Shown: piece by piece, positions 27,890 to 35,910 of the stretch | How positions within the stretch are numbered: the stretch's first letter is position 1 | Layout: every line of letters begins with the position of its first letter | Source: Streptomyces tuirus | Lineage (GTDB): Bacteria > Actinomycetota > Actinomycetes > Streptomycetales > Streptomycetaceae | Assembly (NCBI GenBank): GCA_018195615.1 | Contig: JAGTPG010000002.1 | Coordinates: forward strand, 3,042,501-3,106,500 | DNA: 64,000 bases | Direction: 5' to 3' | Translations under genes and position numbers: made by a program | The notes under the pieces: generated by a model | Database searches by the model: none | What the model saw: only the letters and a program-made list of their open reading frames with translations | Told to the model about the DNA's origin: nothing

Positions 27890-28843
27890 TCAGCGGGCGA
27901 ACCAGCAGCGCACGGCCGTCCCGCTGTCGCCCGTGTGCACCCGCACCAGGTCGGCGATCAGGTTGACCAGCAGCAGCCCGCGGCCGCCGCGCTGGTCGCG
28001 GGGTACGGGCCGGCGCCCGACCAGGACGTCCGCGAGGCGCCCTTCGTCACGCACCTCGCACACCACGTGGCCGTCCTCGGTCCACACCCGCAGCACACCG
28101 GTGCCGCCGCCGTGCACCACGCTGTTGGTGGTGAGCTCCGCCATCGCGAGGGCCAGGTCGTCGAGCTTGACGCCGGTGAGGCCGTGCCGTGATCCCTCCC
28201 CGACGGCCACGTGCCGGGCCGCGGAGAGCGATTCGGCGTCGAAGGCGAACGTCAGCGCCTCCGGCGCGGGCGGCAGCGGCTCGTTGTAGCGGGCGACGAT
28301 GTCACCGGGCGCGTACGCGTCGCTGTCCTGCATCAGGCGCGAGCCGGAGCGGATGACGGTGGGGTGGGTGGCGTAGGCGTCGGCGAGGACGTGCTCGGGC
28401 AGCTGCTCCACGTCGTAGGGACACAGGATGGTCGCCGCGCGGCCCTGGAAGGACGCGTTGATGAGCGCCTCGTGCTGGGCGCAGGCGGGGTACTCGAGGT
28501 CGGAGCGCCCGGCCCAGATGGGCTCGCCGATGATCCGCACCCGGCTGCCGGGCGGCTGGCTGTCGGCGAAGGCGCGCAGCACGCCGGGGATGATCCGCCC
28601 GGGGTTGCGGCCGGCCTCGCGCATGTCCAGGAGCCGCACGGACCCGGCGGCGTCGCCCAGCGCGTCGCGGATCAGCTCCAGTTTCTTGCCGGGCACCGCG
28701 ACCGCCACCGGCTCGCCGGCCGCCAGGCCCTCGCGCACGAAGGGCACGGTGCCGTCCAGGTACTCCTGCTCGTCCCGGTAGAAGAGCGCGGGGTGGACGA
28801 AGGGCTCCAGAGGCCCGAAGGGTTCCGTCACGGCAGCGGTCAT
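27890..28843 (-). CDS. RsbA-like regulator: MEDS sensor domain plus HATPase anti-sigma domain (317 aa)
   Basis: Residues 1-170 form a MEDS domain (HPALFYRDEQEYLDGTVPFVREGL, then CAQHEALINASFQG). Residues 190-317 are a HATPase_c_2/GHKL kinase fold with the N-box LAMAELTTNSVVHGG and G-box VRDEG, as in anti-sigma kinases of the RsbW/SpoIIAB type. Such proteins bind a sigma factor or phosphorylate an STAS antagonist in response to stress or redox. The start overlaps the stop of the STAS gene by four bases (ATGA), so the antagonist and anti-sigma-like protein are co-expressed. Confidence 0.85.
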   Translation of the reverse strand: MTAAVTEPFGPLEPFVHPALFYRDEQEYLDGTVPFVREGLAAGEPVAVAVPGKKLELIRDALGDAAGSVRLLDMREAGRNPGRIIPGVLRAFADSQPPGSRVRIIGEPIWAGRSDLEYPACAQHEALINASFQGRAATILCPYDVEQLPEHVLADAYATHPTVIRSGSRLMQDSDAYAPGDIVARYNEPLPPAPEALTFAFDAESLSAARHVAVGEGSRHGLTGVKLDDLALAMAELTTNSVVHGGGTGVLRVWTEDGHVVCEVRDEGRLADVLVGRRPVPRDQRGGRGLLLVNLIADLVRVHTGDSGTAVRCWFAR

Positions 28844-29196
28844 GACGTCGACACCTCGATCCCCTCGTGGTCGGGCCAGAGCAGGTCCAGCGTGCGCCGC
28901 AGGGCCGACGGCGGCCGCCTCACCACGAACCGCCGCCCGTCCTGGAGCCGCCCGGCGGCGGCCGCGAGCGCACCCGCGCCGGCGACGTCGACGAACGTCA
29001 CGTCGGACAGCTCCAGGTAGTACACGTCCTCATCCTCGCGGACCGCCTCTTCCAGTACGCCCTCCCAGATCGCGCGGGTCGACAGGCCGATCTCGCCCGC
29101 CGCGCGGACCCCGCTCAGCCCGGCCAGCGGGAACACCGCCAGGCGAGGCGTGGCGCCGCGGGAGCCGCTGCCCGGCACCTGATACGGAGTGTTCAC
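28840..29196 (-). CDS. STAS-domain anti-anti-sigma factor-like protein (118 aa)
   Basis: A single STAS domain: AGEIGLSTRAIWEGVL, DVYYLELSDVTFVDVAGAGALAAAA. The serine that anti-sigma kinases normally phosphorylate (DxSGL) is replaced by VDVAG, so switching by phosphorylation is uncertain. GTG 29196 has GGGGAGAGGG directly before it; two upstream ATGs (29259, 29250) are less likely. It is translationally coupled to the MEDS/HATPase gene and is divergent from the STAS-ANTAR gene. Confidence 0.75.
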   Translation of the reverse strand: MNTPYQVPGSGSRGATPRLAVFPLAGLSGVRAAGEIGLSTRAIWEGVLEEAVREDEDVYYLELSDVTFVDVAGAGALAAAAGRLQDGRRFVVRRPPSALRRTLDLLWPDHEGIEVSTS

Positions 29197-29380
29197 GCCC
29201 TCTCCCCACGTTCTGGACCACAGCGCTCGTACCCGCCCGGGGAAGCTCATTCCTCTCATCCGGGTGTAGTGAGCCGGAGGGCGGGCAGGCGCACCTCACA
29301 CCGACGTCCACGGGGGCGAGTGACGTCGTGCAGTTCCGGTGAGAACGAACACGACCGACGAGGACCGAGAAGGCGGTGAC

Positions 29381-30091
29381 ATGACCTCTGCGGCATCACC
29401 ACATATCACAGGAGGGCTGAACCCACTGGTCATCAGCGGCCGCGTGGACGCGGAACGGGTGGAGCTCACCCCGCGTGGCGAGCTCGTCCACGGCTGCGCG
29501 GAAACTCTGGCCAAGACGCTGGCCGAGCTGCCGCACACGATCACGCGGGTCGACCTGGACATGCGGGGCGTGCACTTCATGGACACCGCGGGTCTGCAGT
29601 TCCTGAACGTCCTGGGCGACTACGGCCGGCAGCGTTCCCTGACGGTCACAACCAGGAACTGGAACGGCCAGCCGCGCCGGATCCTGGAACTGGCGGGCCT
29701 GGACACCTCGGACCCGATCCGCTCCGCGGGCCACGACGCCGCCGCGGTCCCCGCCCCGGATCTGGGCTCCTCCGTGGTCTCCCTGGAACGCGCGGAGCGC
29801 CTGCACGTCCTCCAGGAGGAGGTCGAGCAGCTCCGGCAGGCCATCGTCTCCCGCCCGGTCATCGACCAGGCCCGTGGCATCCTCATGGCCACCCACGGCT
29901 GCACCTCCGACGAGGCCTGGCACATCCTCCGCGAGACCTCCCAGCTCTCCAACACCAAGCTCCGCGAGGTGGCCGCAGCGGTGACAGCGAGCGCGGAACC
30001 GAACGGCCCACCCCCACCCCCGGAACTCCGCACCGCACTCCAGAGGGCGCTCATCCACCGCCGGGATGAGCGTGGGCGGGGCAAGAGCTGA
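29381..30091 (+). CDS. STAS-ANTAR fusion protein (236 aa)
   Basis: Residues 1-120 form a STAS domain (VELTPRGELVHGC, VDLDMRGVHFMDTAGLQFL). A coiled-coil stretch (LERAERLHVLQEEVEQLRQAI) leads to an ANTAR RNA-binding domain at about 160-205 (VIDQARGILMATHGCTSDEAWHILRETSQLSNTKLREVA). ANTAR proteins bind paired hairpins in nascent RNA and prevent termination. The STAS domain suggests that release of the RNA-binding part depends on partner switching with an anti-sigma-type kinase such as the product of 27890-28843. Start ATG 29381 follows AGAAGGCGG; an in-frame start at 29339 is also open. Confidence 0.8.
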   Translation: MTSAASPHITGGLNPLVISGRVDAERVELTPRGELVHGCAETLAKTLAELPHTITRVDLDMRGVHFMDTAGLQFLNVLGDYGRQRSLTVTTRNWNGQPRRILELAGLDTSDPIRSAGHDAAAVPAPDLGSSVVSLERAERLHVLQEEVEQLRQAIVSRPVIDQARGILMATHGCTSDEAWHILRETSQLSNTKLREVAAAVTASAEPNGPPPPPELRTALQRALIHRRDERGRGKS

Positions 30092-30594
30092 GCGCCTGGC
30101 CGGGACTGAAACCGGGCGGGGCTGAGACACCGGGCGCTCGAAGCCGAGGCCGGAAGGCCGAGGCAGGGACTGAGGGCCCGGAAGGGATCGCGGCAGCCCG
30201 CGACTGGCTAGCTGGTCCAGGCAGAGCCGGGGCCCGGAGCAGATACCGGGAGCCTGGGTGAGGTTCGTGCCAAGGGGGTGCCGCGCGTAGCGCGAGTCGT
30301 TTGTGCTCCATACCCACGGGTACTCGGCGGCAGCCCGCTCCGGCCCCTCCTGCTGAGGAGAACCCGAGCCCGTCTCGCGTCGATGGCCTCGGCTCTCGAG
30401 GCCGCCGAGGCCATGGCCCCGACCCACCCGCACCCCGGCACGGAGTCCGCGGCCGAGAACGTGGCCCTCGGCCCGCTCGCGGCCGTCGTCGACCGCACCC
30501 GGGACGCCGTCCGCAGGGCCCCGGGCAAGGACGGTTGACCCAGCGCCGTTCAGTGACCGGTGGGGCACTGGCCGACCGCGGCACGAGGAGACAC
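30092..30594. other. Gene-poor 500 bp region
   Basis: No recognised gene lies here. A plus frame from ATG 30383 to 30538 (51 codons, acidic and alanine-rich) is open but has no ribosome site, so I do not call it. A sigma-B-like promoter lies at 30299-30323. Purine-rich repeats of the type GGCCGGAAGGCCGAGGC near 30143-30160 are visible. Confidence 0.4.
30299..30323 (+). promoter_or_regulatory. Sigma-B-like promoter
   Basis: GTTTG (30299-30303), 14 bp, then GGGTAC (30318-30323). This matches the Streptomyces general-stress consensus GNNTN14-16GGGTAY. It would drive the small acidic protein gene and the YihY gene, next to the MEDS/STAS/ANTAR regulators. Confidence 0.5.
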
Positions 30595-30744
30595 ATGATG
30601 AGCGACCAGACCCCGTCCCAGGCCGAAGGCGACCGCGACGACGAGCAGGACACGACCCCCCGGCCCACCCCTTCCCAGGCGGAGGGCGAACGGGACGACG
30701 ACACGGAGGACAGCGGAACCACAGACGCCGGTTCGAACAGCTGA
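30595..30744 (+). CDS. Small highly acidic repeat protein (49 aa)
   Basis: The product has an internal repeat: TPSQAEGDRDDEQD and TPSQAEGERDDDTED. About a third of the residues are Asp or Glu, with no Cys, Trp or hydrophobic core, so it is probably disordered. GAGGAG lies just upstream of two consecutive ATG codons (30595, 30598). A sigma-B-like promoter lies 270 bp upstream and YihY follows 45 bp downstream. Function is unknown. Confidence 0.55.
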   Translation: MMSDQTPSQAEGDRDDEQDTTPRPTPSQAEGERDDDTEDSGTTDAGSNS

Positions 30745-30789
30745 TCCTGCCACCGCCCTTCTGACGCGTGACAGAAGGAGACCCTCTCG

Positions 30790-31755
30790 ATGGGCACCGC
30801 CGTGCACGTCCCCCAGACGCGGGACATGATCGGGGAGGAACTCTCCGGAGACGAGGCGTTCACCGCGCTGCGGCGCTACGGAGGCCGCCGGCTGTTCGTC
30901 GACGCGTTCACCAGGTTCCGCTACGCCGACGGCTTCAGCAGTTCCCGCTCCCTCGCCTTCCAGGTGGTCCTGGGCATGGTGCCGTTCACCATCGCGCTGG
31001 TCGGCGTGGCCACCACCGTGCACACGGAGAGTGTGGGACGGATCATCGAACTCACCCTCGGCCGGATCGTGCCCGGTGCCAGCGCGAGTCTGATCGAGGA
31101 CGCCCTGGACAGCACCGCGCGCAGCGCCGGTTCCGGCGTCTGGGGCGCTGTCGCCATGTGGCTGGGCCTGGCCTTCGCCGTTCTCAACCTGGCCTCGGCG
31201 ATGGCCCAGGTCGAGCGTGGCGCCAACCGCATCTACGGCATCGAGCGTGACCGGCCCTTCCTGGCCAAGTACGGACGGTCCCTGCTCCTCGCCCTCGCCG
31301 CGGGCCTGCCGATGGTGCTGGGGTTCCTCGTGCTGGTGGCGGGCGAGGCCGTCGGAAGCGCGGTGGTGCGGGCCCTCGGCTGGTCCCGCACATGGCTCGA
31401 CTGGTGGGGCCTTCTCGACCTGCCGCTGGGCGTGGTGCTCGCGTGGGTCGCCTCGTCGGTGATCTTCCGCTGGGCGCCCCGCCGGGACCAACCGGGCTAC
31501 ACCTGGCTGGCGTTCGGCTCCGCGGTCCATCTGGTGCTGTGGATCACGGCCACCTGGCTGCTGGCGCTCTACGTCGCCGAGAGCGGATCCTTCGGCGCCG
31601 TGTACGGGCCGCTGACGGCCTTTGTCGCCCTGTTGCTGTGGGCCAACCTGACGGGCGTGGCACTGTTCCTCGGCATCGCGTTCGCCGCCCAGCTCGAGGC
31701 GGCCCGGGCCGGCATCACCGAGGCCGTGCGGCCGGACCCGGGACCGGGGCCGTGA
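30790..31755 (+). CDS. YihY/BrkB-family inner membrane protein (321 aa)
   Basis: Six hydrophobic helices with the family pattern SSRSLAFQVVLGMVPFTIALVGVATTV early and YGPLTAFVALLLWANLTGVALFLG at the end. The family was formerly annotated as ribonuclease BN; its function is still unsettled. AAGGAG lies nine bases before ATG 30790. Position after a sigma-B-like promoter and acidic small protein suggests stress-induced expression. Confidence 0.85.
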   Translation: MGTAVHVPQTRDMIGEELSGDEAFTALRRYGGRRLFVDAFTRFRYADGFSSSRSLAFQVVLGMVPFTIALVGVATTVHTESVGRIIELTLGRIVPGASASLIEDALDSTARSAGSGVWGAVAMWLGLAFAVLNLASAMAQVERGANRIYGIERDRPFLAKYGRSLLLALAAGLPMVLGFLVLVAGEAVGSAVVRALGWSRTWLDWWGLLDLPLGVVLAWVASSVIFRWAPRRDQPGYTWLAFGSAVHLVLWITATWLLALYVAESGSFGAVYGPLTAFVALLLWANLTGVALFLGIAFAAQLEAARAGITEAVRPDPGPGP

Positions 31756-31846
31756 CGTACTCGGCCGACGGCGGCGCCGGGGCGGATCGCTGACGCGCAT
31801 CAGCCCCTGTGATCAACGCGGCCGGCCAGGACGTATCGTCCTCGTT

Positions 31847-33169
31847 GTGAGCGATGTGCCTCCCGCGACCACAGCACCGGCAGACGGGCCGGCGACCACC
31901 GGACGGCCGGTGACCGGCGACGACCCGGCCCTGCGGGCGGCCTACCGACTGTGCCGGCGCCGCACGAAGGACCAGGACCCGGCGGAGTACGCGCTGATCC
32001 AGCTGGTGCCCGCACCCCTGCGCCCGGCGTTGCACGCCCTGTGGGCCGCCGCCAACGCCCTCGACGACCTGGGCGACGACCGCACCGCACCGGCCGCCGA
32101 ACGGGCCGCCCGGGTCGAGGAGTGGATCACCGCCCTGCACCGGGAACTGCCCACCGGAACGAGTCCGGACCCGATCCGCCACGCCCTGGTGGACACCGCG
32201 AACCGCTGGCGGCTGGATCTGTCCGAACTGCGCGGCGCCATGTTCCAGGTCCGGGAGGACACCGACGGCAGGCGCTTCGGCGACTGGGCCGAGTGGCGCA
32301 CGTGGGGCCGGGACAACCTGCTGCCCTGGTTCGGCCAGGTCCGCACCGTCTTCGACCGGGCCGGCGTCCCCGTGGCCCTGCGCCTGGACACCCGGGAGAC
32401 CTACGAGGAGTTCCTCGACGGCGTCCGCCTCACCGACATCCTCACCGACCTGTCCGCCGACCTGGCCCAGGGTGACCTCCTGCTGCCCGACGAGGTCATG
32501 GAGCCGTACCCGGGAGCCGCGGACGACCTGGCCCGCCGGCGCTGGAGCCCCGCCGTCGCCGCCCTGGTCACGCACCTGACCGGCCTGGCGCGCCAGTGGG
32601 TGACCCAGGACGGCCTCAGCCGCGGCATGCACCCCGGCCCCGCGACGGTCCTGCACACCATGGCCGCCCTGCTGCGCGCCCAGCTGGACGCCATCGACTC
32701 CGCGGGCCCGACCCTCCTGACGGCTGCGCCCCGCCCCGCGCTCGGCACCCGCCTGCGCATCCTCGCCCCGGCCCGGGCCCGCGCCGCCCTGGCCTGGACG
32801 CTGACCCCGCTGACGGTGCCGGCCGCCCGACGCGTCGACCACACGACCCCCGGCACGACCGGCCTCCCGGCCGTCACAGCAACCTTCCGTCCCCACCGCC
32901 CCACCCCACCGGCCAGCAGCCCCCATCGATCCCCCGGGTCGGCTCCCCGCCCACGTCGCCGTGATCATGGACGGCAACGGCCGCTGGGCGCAGCAGCGCG
33001 GTCTGCCGCGGCACGAGGGTCACCGCGCCGGCGCCGCCGCGGTCCGCGAGGTGGTGCACGGCGCCCTGGACATCGGCCTGCGGCATCTGACGCTGTACAC
33101 GTTCTCCACGGAGAACTGGCACCGCGACGCGGAGGAGGTGGACGCGATCCTGGACCTGCTGCGCCGTGA
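31847..33169 (+). CDS. Squalene/phytoene synthase-like domain (homology ends near 32880)
   Basis: The head-to-head prenyl synthase fold is shown by a first aspartate motif ANALDDLGDD (near residue 70-80) and a second region LTDILTDLSADLAQGDLLLP (near 188-208), matching the QLxNILRD..ED...R.YLP pattern. The last recognisable part is VPAARRVDHTTPG; beyond about 32890 the frame continues only as low-complexity Pro/Arg. The start GTG 31847 has no strong ribosome site. The next domain, a cis-prenyltransferase, has no start codon that keeps its first conserved strand, so the two may be one protein with a frameshift near 32890-32930. Head-to-head condensation of prenyl diphosphates is inferred; the product is not predictable. 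Confidence 0.6.
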   Translation: MSDVPPATTAPADGPATTGRPVTGDDPALRAAYRLCRRRTKDQDPAEYALIQLVPAPLRPALHALWAAANALDDLGDDRTAPAAERAARVEEWITALHRELPTGTSPDPIRHALVDTANRWRLDLSELRGAMFQVREDTDGRRFGDWAEWRTWGRDNLLPWFGQVRTVFDRAGVPVALRLDTRETYEEFLDGVRLTDILTDLSADLAQGDLLLPDEVMEPYPGAADDLARRRWSPAVAALVTHLTGLARQWVTQDGLSRGMHPGPATVLHTMAALLRAQLDAIDSAGPTLLTAAPRPALGTRLRILAPARARAALAWTLTPLTVPAARRVDHTTPGTTGLPAVTATFRPHRPTPPASSPHRSPGSAPRPRRRDHGRQRPLGAAARSAAARGSPRRRRRGPRGGARRPGHRPAASDAVHVLHGELAPRRGGGGRDPGPAAP

Positions 33170-33683
33170 GGTGACCGACAACCCGTTCCGCGACCTCGAC
33201 GTCCGCCTGCGCTGGCACGGCCGCACCCGCCGTCTGCCGCCCGACCTGGTCGACCTGCTCCACCTACGCGAAAGCACCACCCGCGGCCGCACCGGCCTGA
33301 CGCTGACCATGTGCATCGACTACGGCGGCCGCGACGAACTCACCCGCACCGCCGCCGCCCTGGCCCGCCGGGCCCGGGCCGGCCACCTCGACCCCGACCT
33401 GATCACCGAGGACGACTTCGCCCGGCACCTGCCCCTCGCCGACCTGCCGGACGTCGACCTCCTCTGGCGCACCGGCAACGAACAGCGCACCTCCAACTTC
33501 CTCCCCTGGCACACGGCCTACGCCGAGCTGCACTTCACCCCCGACCTGTGGCCCGACACCGACCGCCGCCATCTGTGGCAGGCCGTCACCACCTACACCC
33601 AGCGCCAACGCCGCCACGGCACCGCTCCGGCCTACGGCTCCCCGTCCGCCTCCCGGCCCGAAGGGGCGGCACCGAGGGGGTGA
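32961..33683 (+). CDS. Cis-prenyltransferase (UppS-like isoprenyl transferase)
   Basis: All conserved regions of undecaprenyl-diphosphate-synthase-type enzymes are present: IMDGNGRWAQQRGL (catalytic Asp and P-loop-like), LYTFSTENWHR, and LLWRTGNEQRTSNFLPWHTAYAELHF (the RxSGExRxSNF region, with Thr-Gly-Asn-Glu for Ser-Gly-Glu). It adds isopentenyl units in cis to an allylic primer. The conserved RLPAHVAV strand is encoded just upstream of GTG 32961 in the same frame, without any start codon back to the stop at 32811. It overlaps the convergent response regulator by 52 bp. Confidence 0.85.
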   Translation: MIMDGNGRWAQQRGLPRHEGHRAGAAAVREVVHGALDIGLRHLTLYTFSTENWHRDAEEVDAILDLLRREVTDNPFRDLDVRLRWHGRTRRLPPDLVDLLHLRESTTRGRTGLTLTMCIDYGGRDELTRTAAALARRARAGHLDPDLITEDDFARHLPLADLPDVDLLWRTGNEQRTSNFLPWHTAYAELHFTPDLWPDTDRRHLWQAVTTYTQRQRRHGTAPAYGSPSASRPEGAAPRG

Positions 33684-34402
33684 GGCAACGGTGCGGAGGT
33701 ATCACGCAGTGCGTCGGCGGCCGGCGGGGTGGTGTCGTCTCCGGTGGGGGTGACGAGTCCGGTCCGGTAGGCGACGATGACGGCTTGGACGCGGTCGCGG
33801 AGCCCGAGCTTGGCAAGGATACGGGCGACGTGGGTTTTGACGGTGGCCTCTGACAGGTGAAGGTGGTCGGCGAGCTCGGCGTTGTTCAGCCCTCGGGCCA
33901 GCAGTCGCAGGACTTCGAGTTCGCGTGGGGTCAGTGCGGCCAGGTCGCGGTGGATCGCGGTGGTGTCGGAGTCGTGTCGGGCGAATCGTTCGACGAGACG
34001 GCGAGTGATGGCCGGGGCCAGCAGCGCGTCGCCGGAGCGGACCATGCGGACGGCGGCGACGAGGTGTTCGGGTGTGGTGTCCTTGAGGAGGAAACCGGCG
34101 GCGCCCGCGGACAGGGCCGCGTAGACGTAGCGGTCGAGGTCGAACGTGGTCAGGATGATCACACGTGGTTCGTGGTCCGTTCCGGTCAGGATGTGGCGGG
34201 TGGCTTCCAGGCCGTCCAGTTCCGGCATGCGGATGTCCATCAGGACCACGTCGGGTCGAGTGCGCCGGACCGCGTCGACGGCTTCCGTGCCGTTGGTCGC
34301 CTCGGCGACCACGTCGATGCCGTCGGCCGTGAGGATCATCCGGAAGCCGGTGCGGACCAGTGCCTGGTCATCGGCGATCACCACGCGCGGCGAGCAGGTC
34401 AC
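33632..34402 (-). CDS. NarL/LuxR-type response regulator (256 aa)
   Basis: The receiver domain (residues 1-120) has the acidic pair in VIADDQ, phosphoacceptor Asp in VVLMDIRMPELDG, and Lys in FLLKD. A LuxR-type HTH covers about 155-215 (LTPRELEVLRLLARGLNNAELADHLHLSEATVKTH). GTG 34402 overlaps the kinase stop (GTGA). It should be phosphorylated by the adjacent histidine kinase and act on nearby repeats at 35741-35783 and elsewhere. Confidence 0.9.
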   Translation of the reverse strand: MTCSPRVVIADDQALVRTGFRMILTADGIDVVAEATNGTEAVDAVRRTRPDVVLMDIRMPELDGLEATRHILTGTDHEPRVIILTTFDLDRYVYAALSAGAAGFLLKDTTPEHLVAAVRMVRSGDALLAPAITRRLVERFARHDSDTTAIHRDLAALTPRELEVLRLLARGLNNAELADHLHLSEATVKTHVARILAKLGLRDRVQAVIVAYRTGLVTPTGDDTTPPAADALRDTSAPLPHPLGAAPSGREADGEP

Positions 34403-35697
34403 GAGGCCTCCAAGGGGATCAGTGCGGTGACGCGGTAGCCGTCGGCGCGGTGTGGCCCGGTGCGCAGGGTTCCCCCGTAGACGGCGAGGCGCTCGCGCAG
34501 GCCGATCAGCCCGCGTCCGGCTCCGGTGGCGCTGCCGGTGGTCCTGGACGTACCTGGTGTGCCGCCGGTGTCGGTGACCTCTACTCGGAGGTGGGTGGCC
34601 GCGTAGTCGACGGTGACCGCCGCGCTCGCGCCTGCCGCGTGCTTGACCGTGTTGGTCAGTGCCTCCTGCACCACCCGGTAGGCGGCCAGTTCGATCCCGG
34701 ACGGCAGCGGACGCCGTTGCCCGGTCACCGTCAACCTGACCGGCATCCCTGTCTCGCGCACCCGTGCGACCAGCGTCTCCAGCCGGCCCAGCCCCGGCTG
34801 TGGCGCCAGATCCACCATGCCGGCCGGGCCGGGGCTGTCGGCGTCGGCAGGGGTGTCCGTGGTGAGCAGCCCCATGACGTGGCGCAATTCGGTCATGGCT
34901 GCCCGGCCGCCGGCCTCGACCGCGAGGAGCGCCTCGCGGGCTTGGTCGGGGTGAGCGTCCATGACTTTGCGGGCGGCGCCGGCCTGGATGACCATCACGC
35001 TGACGTTGTGCGTCACCACGTCGTGCAGTTCGCGGGCGATCCTGGCGCGTTCCTGTTCGACCGCGCGGCGCAGCGCCTCGGCTCGCTCACGTTCCATCGC
35101 GGACAGGCGCCTGCGGCCCTCGTCCGTTCTGAGCTTCCAGGTACGCAGGCCGTTGGCCGCCACGACGATCGGGAGCAGGATCAGGTACGGGGCGTATTGG
35201 TCGGGGACGGTGGGCAACGCCGAGTCCGTGCTGACCAGGAGCACCGCCACTCCCAGGCTCGCCAGGGTGGGAATCCGGTGGGGGCTGTAGGCGGCGGCGC
35301 TGTAGGCGGCGACGACGCAGGCGTAGAAGGTGAGCCGCGGTGCGTCGTGTGGCGTCATCATGACCGCGGCCAGCACGATCCACAGCACGGCGAGCGGGTA
35401 CCGGCGACGCAGCGTCAGAGGTGCCGAGGCGATGATCGCGACGGTCACCGGACCGATCCACGCGCCCGGCGCGGGCACGGGCCGGTCTCCTCGGTCGACG
35501 ATGCCGGTCATGTTGTCGAGTACGTAGTAGACGGAGCCGACCCCGATGGCCAGCGCCATCGCCGCGTCGAAGATCCGGCCGCGCCGGGTGGGCCGCGGCG
35601 GCGGACCGGTCGGGCGCGTCAGCAGTCTGAACCACTCCCCCAGTCGGTCCCGTTTGACCCGCTCCAGCAGTCGGTCCGCCATAGGCACGGTCGTCAC
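34399..35697 (-). CDS. NarL-family sensor histidine kinase, HisKA_3 type (about 432 aa)
   Basis: Several hydrophobic helices in the N-terminal half form the sensor. The dimerisation/phosphoacceptor box is RIARELHDVVTHNVSVMVIQAGAA, and the ATPase has YRVVQEALTNTVKHA and GRGLIGLRERL. GTG 35697 or ATG 35682 are the likely starts; the open frame extends to 35757, but that part overlaps an apparent operator. It forms a coupled pair with the response regulator and is divergent from a secreted hydrolase. Confidence 0.85.
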   Translation of the reverse strand: MTTVPMADRLLERVKRDRLGEWFRLLTRPTGPPPRPTRRGRIFDAAMALAIGVGSVYYVLDNMTGIVDRGDRPVPAPGAWIGPVTVAIIASAPLTLRRRYPLAVLWIVLAAVMMTPHDAPRLTFYACVVAAYSAAAYSPHRIPTLASLGVAVLLVSTDSALPTVPDQYAPYLILLPIVVAANGLRTWKLRTDEGRRRLSAMERERAEALRRAVEQERARIARELHDVVTHNVSVMVIQAGAARKVMDAHPDQAREALLAVEAGGRAAMTELRHVMGLLTTDTPADADSPGPAGMVDLAPQPGLGRLETLVARVRETGMPVRLTVTGQRRPLPSGIELAAYRVVQEALTNTVKHAAGASAAVTVDYAATHLRVEVTDTGGTPGTSRTTGSATGAGRGLIGLRERLAVYGGTLRTGPHRADGYRVTALIPLEAS

Positions 35698-35740
35698 CGG
35701 CTCATTCTCGCCGACGCCCCCGGCCGCGACATCCGTCCAT

Positions 35741-35783
35741 GTGATCACTGTGATCATCCGAGATACATCGATCGACTACATCG
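35741..35783. promoter_or_regulatory. Direct and inverted repeats in the divergent kinase/hydrolase intergenic region
   Basis: GTGATCA occurs twice (35741-35747, 35750-35756) and TACATCG twice with a six-base gap (35764-35770, 35777-35783). Repeats of this size and phase suit binding of a dimeric response regulator. They lie between the divergent histidine kinase gene and the secreted hydrolase gene. Confidence 0.4.
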
Positions 35784-35910
35784 CGAGGATGACGCCGCAC
35801 GGCCTCCTCCCGGCGAGGTACCGGAAACAGCCCCGGCGGCCGACGTGCCCGGACCTGCCCCGCTCCTAGCGTCCATGGAGCCGGAGTTGGCGACCGAGAG
35901 AGAGACGACC

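Noticed and set aside
30383..30538. Short plus-strand frame of 51 codons
   Set aside because: No ribosome site and no recognisable family; mentioned only in the description of the region.
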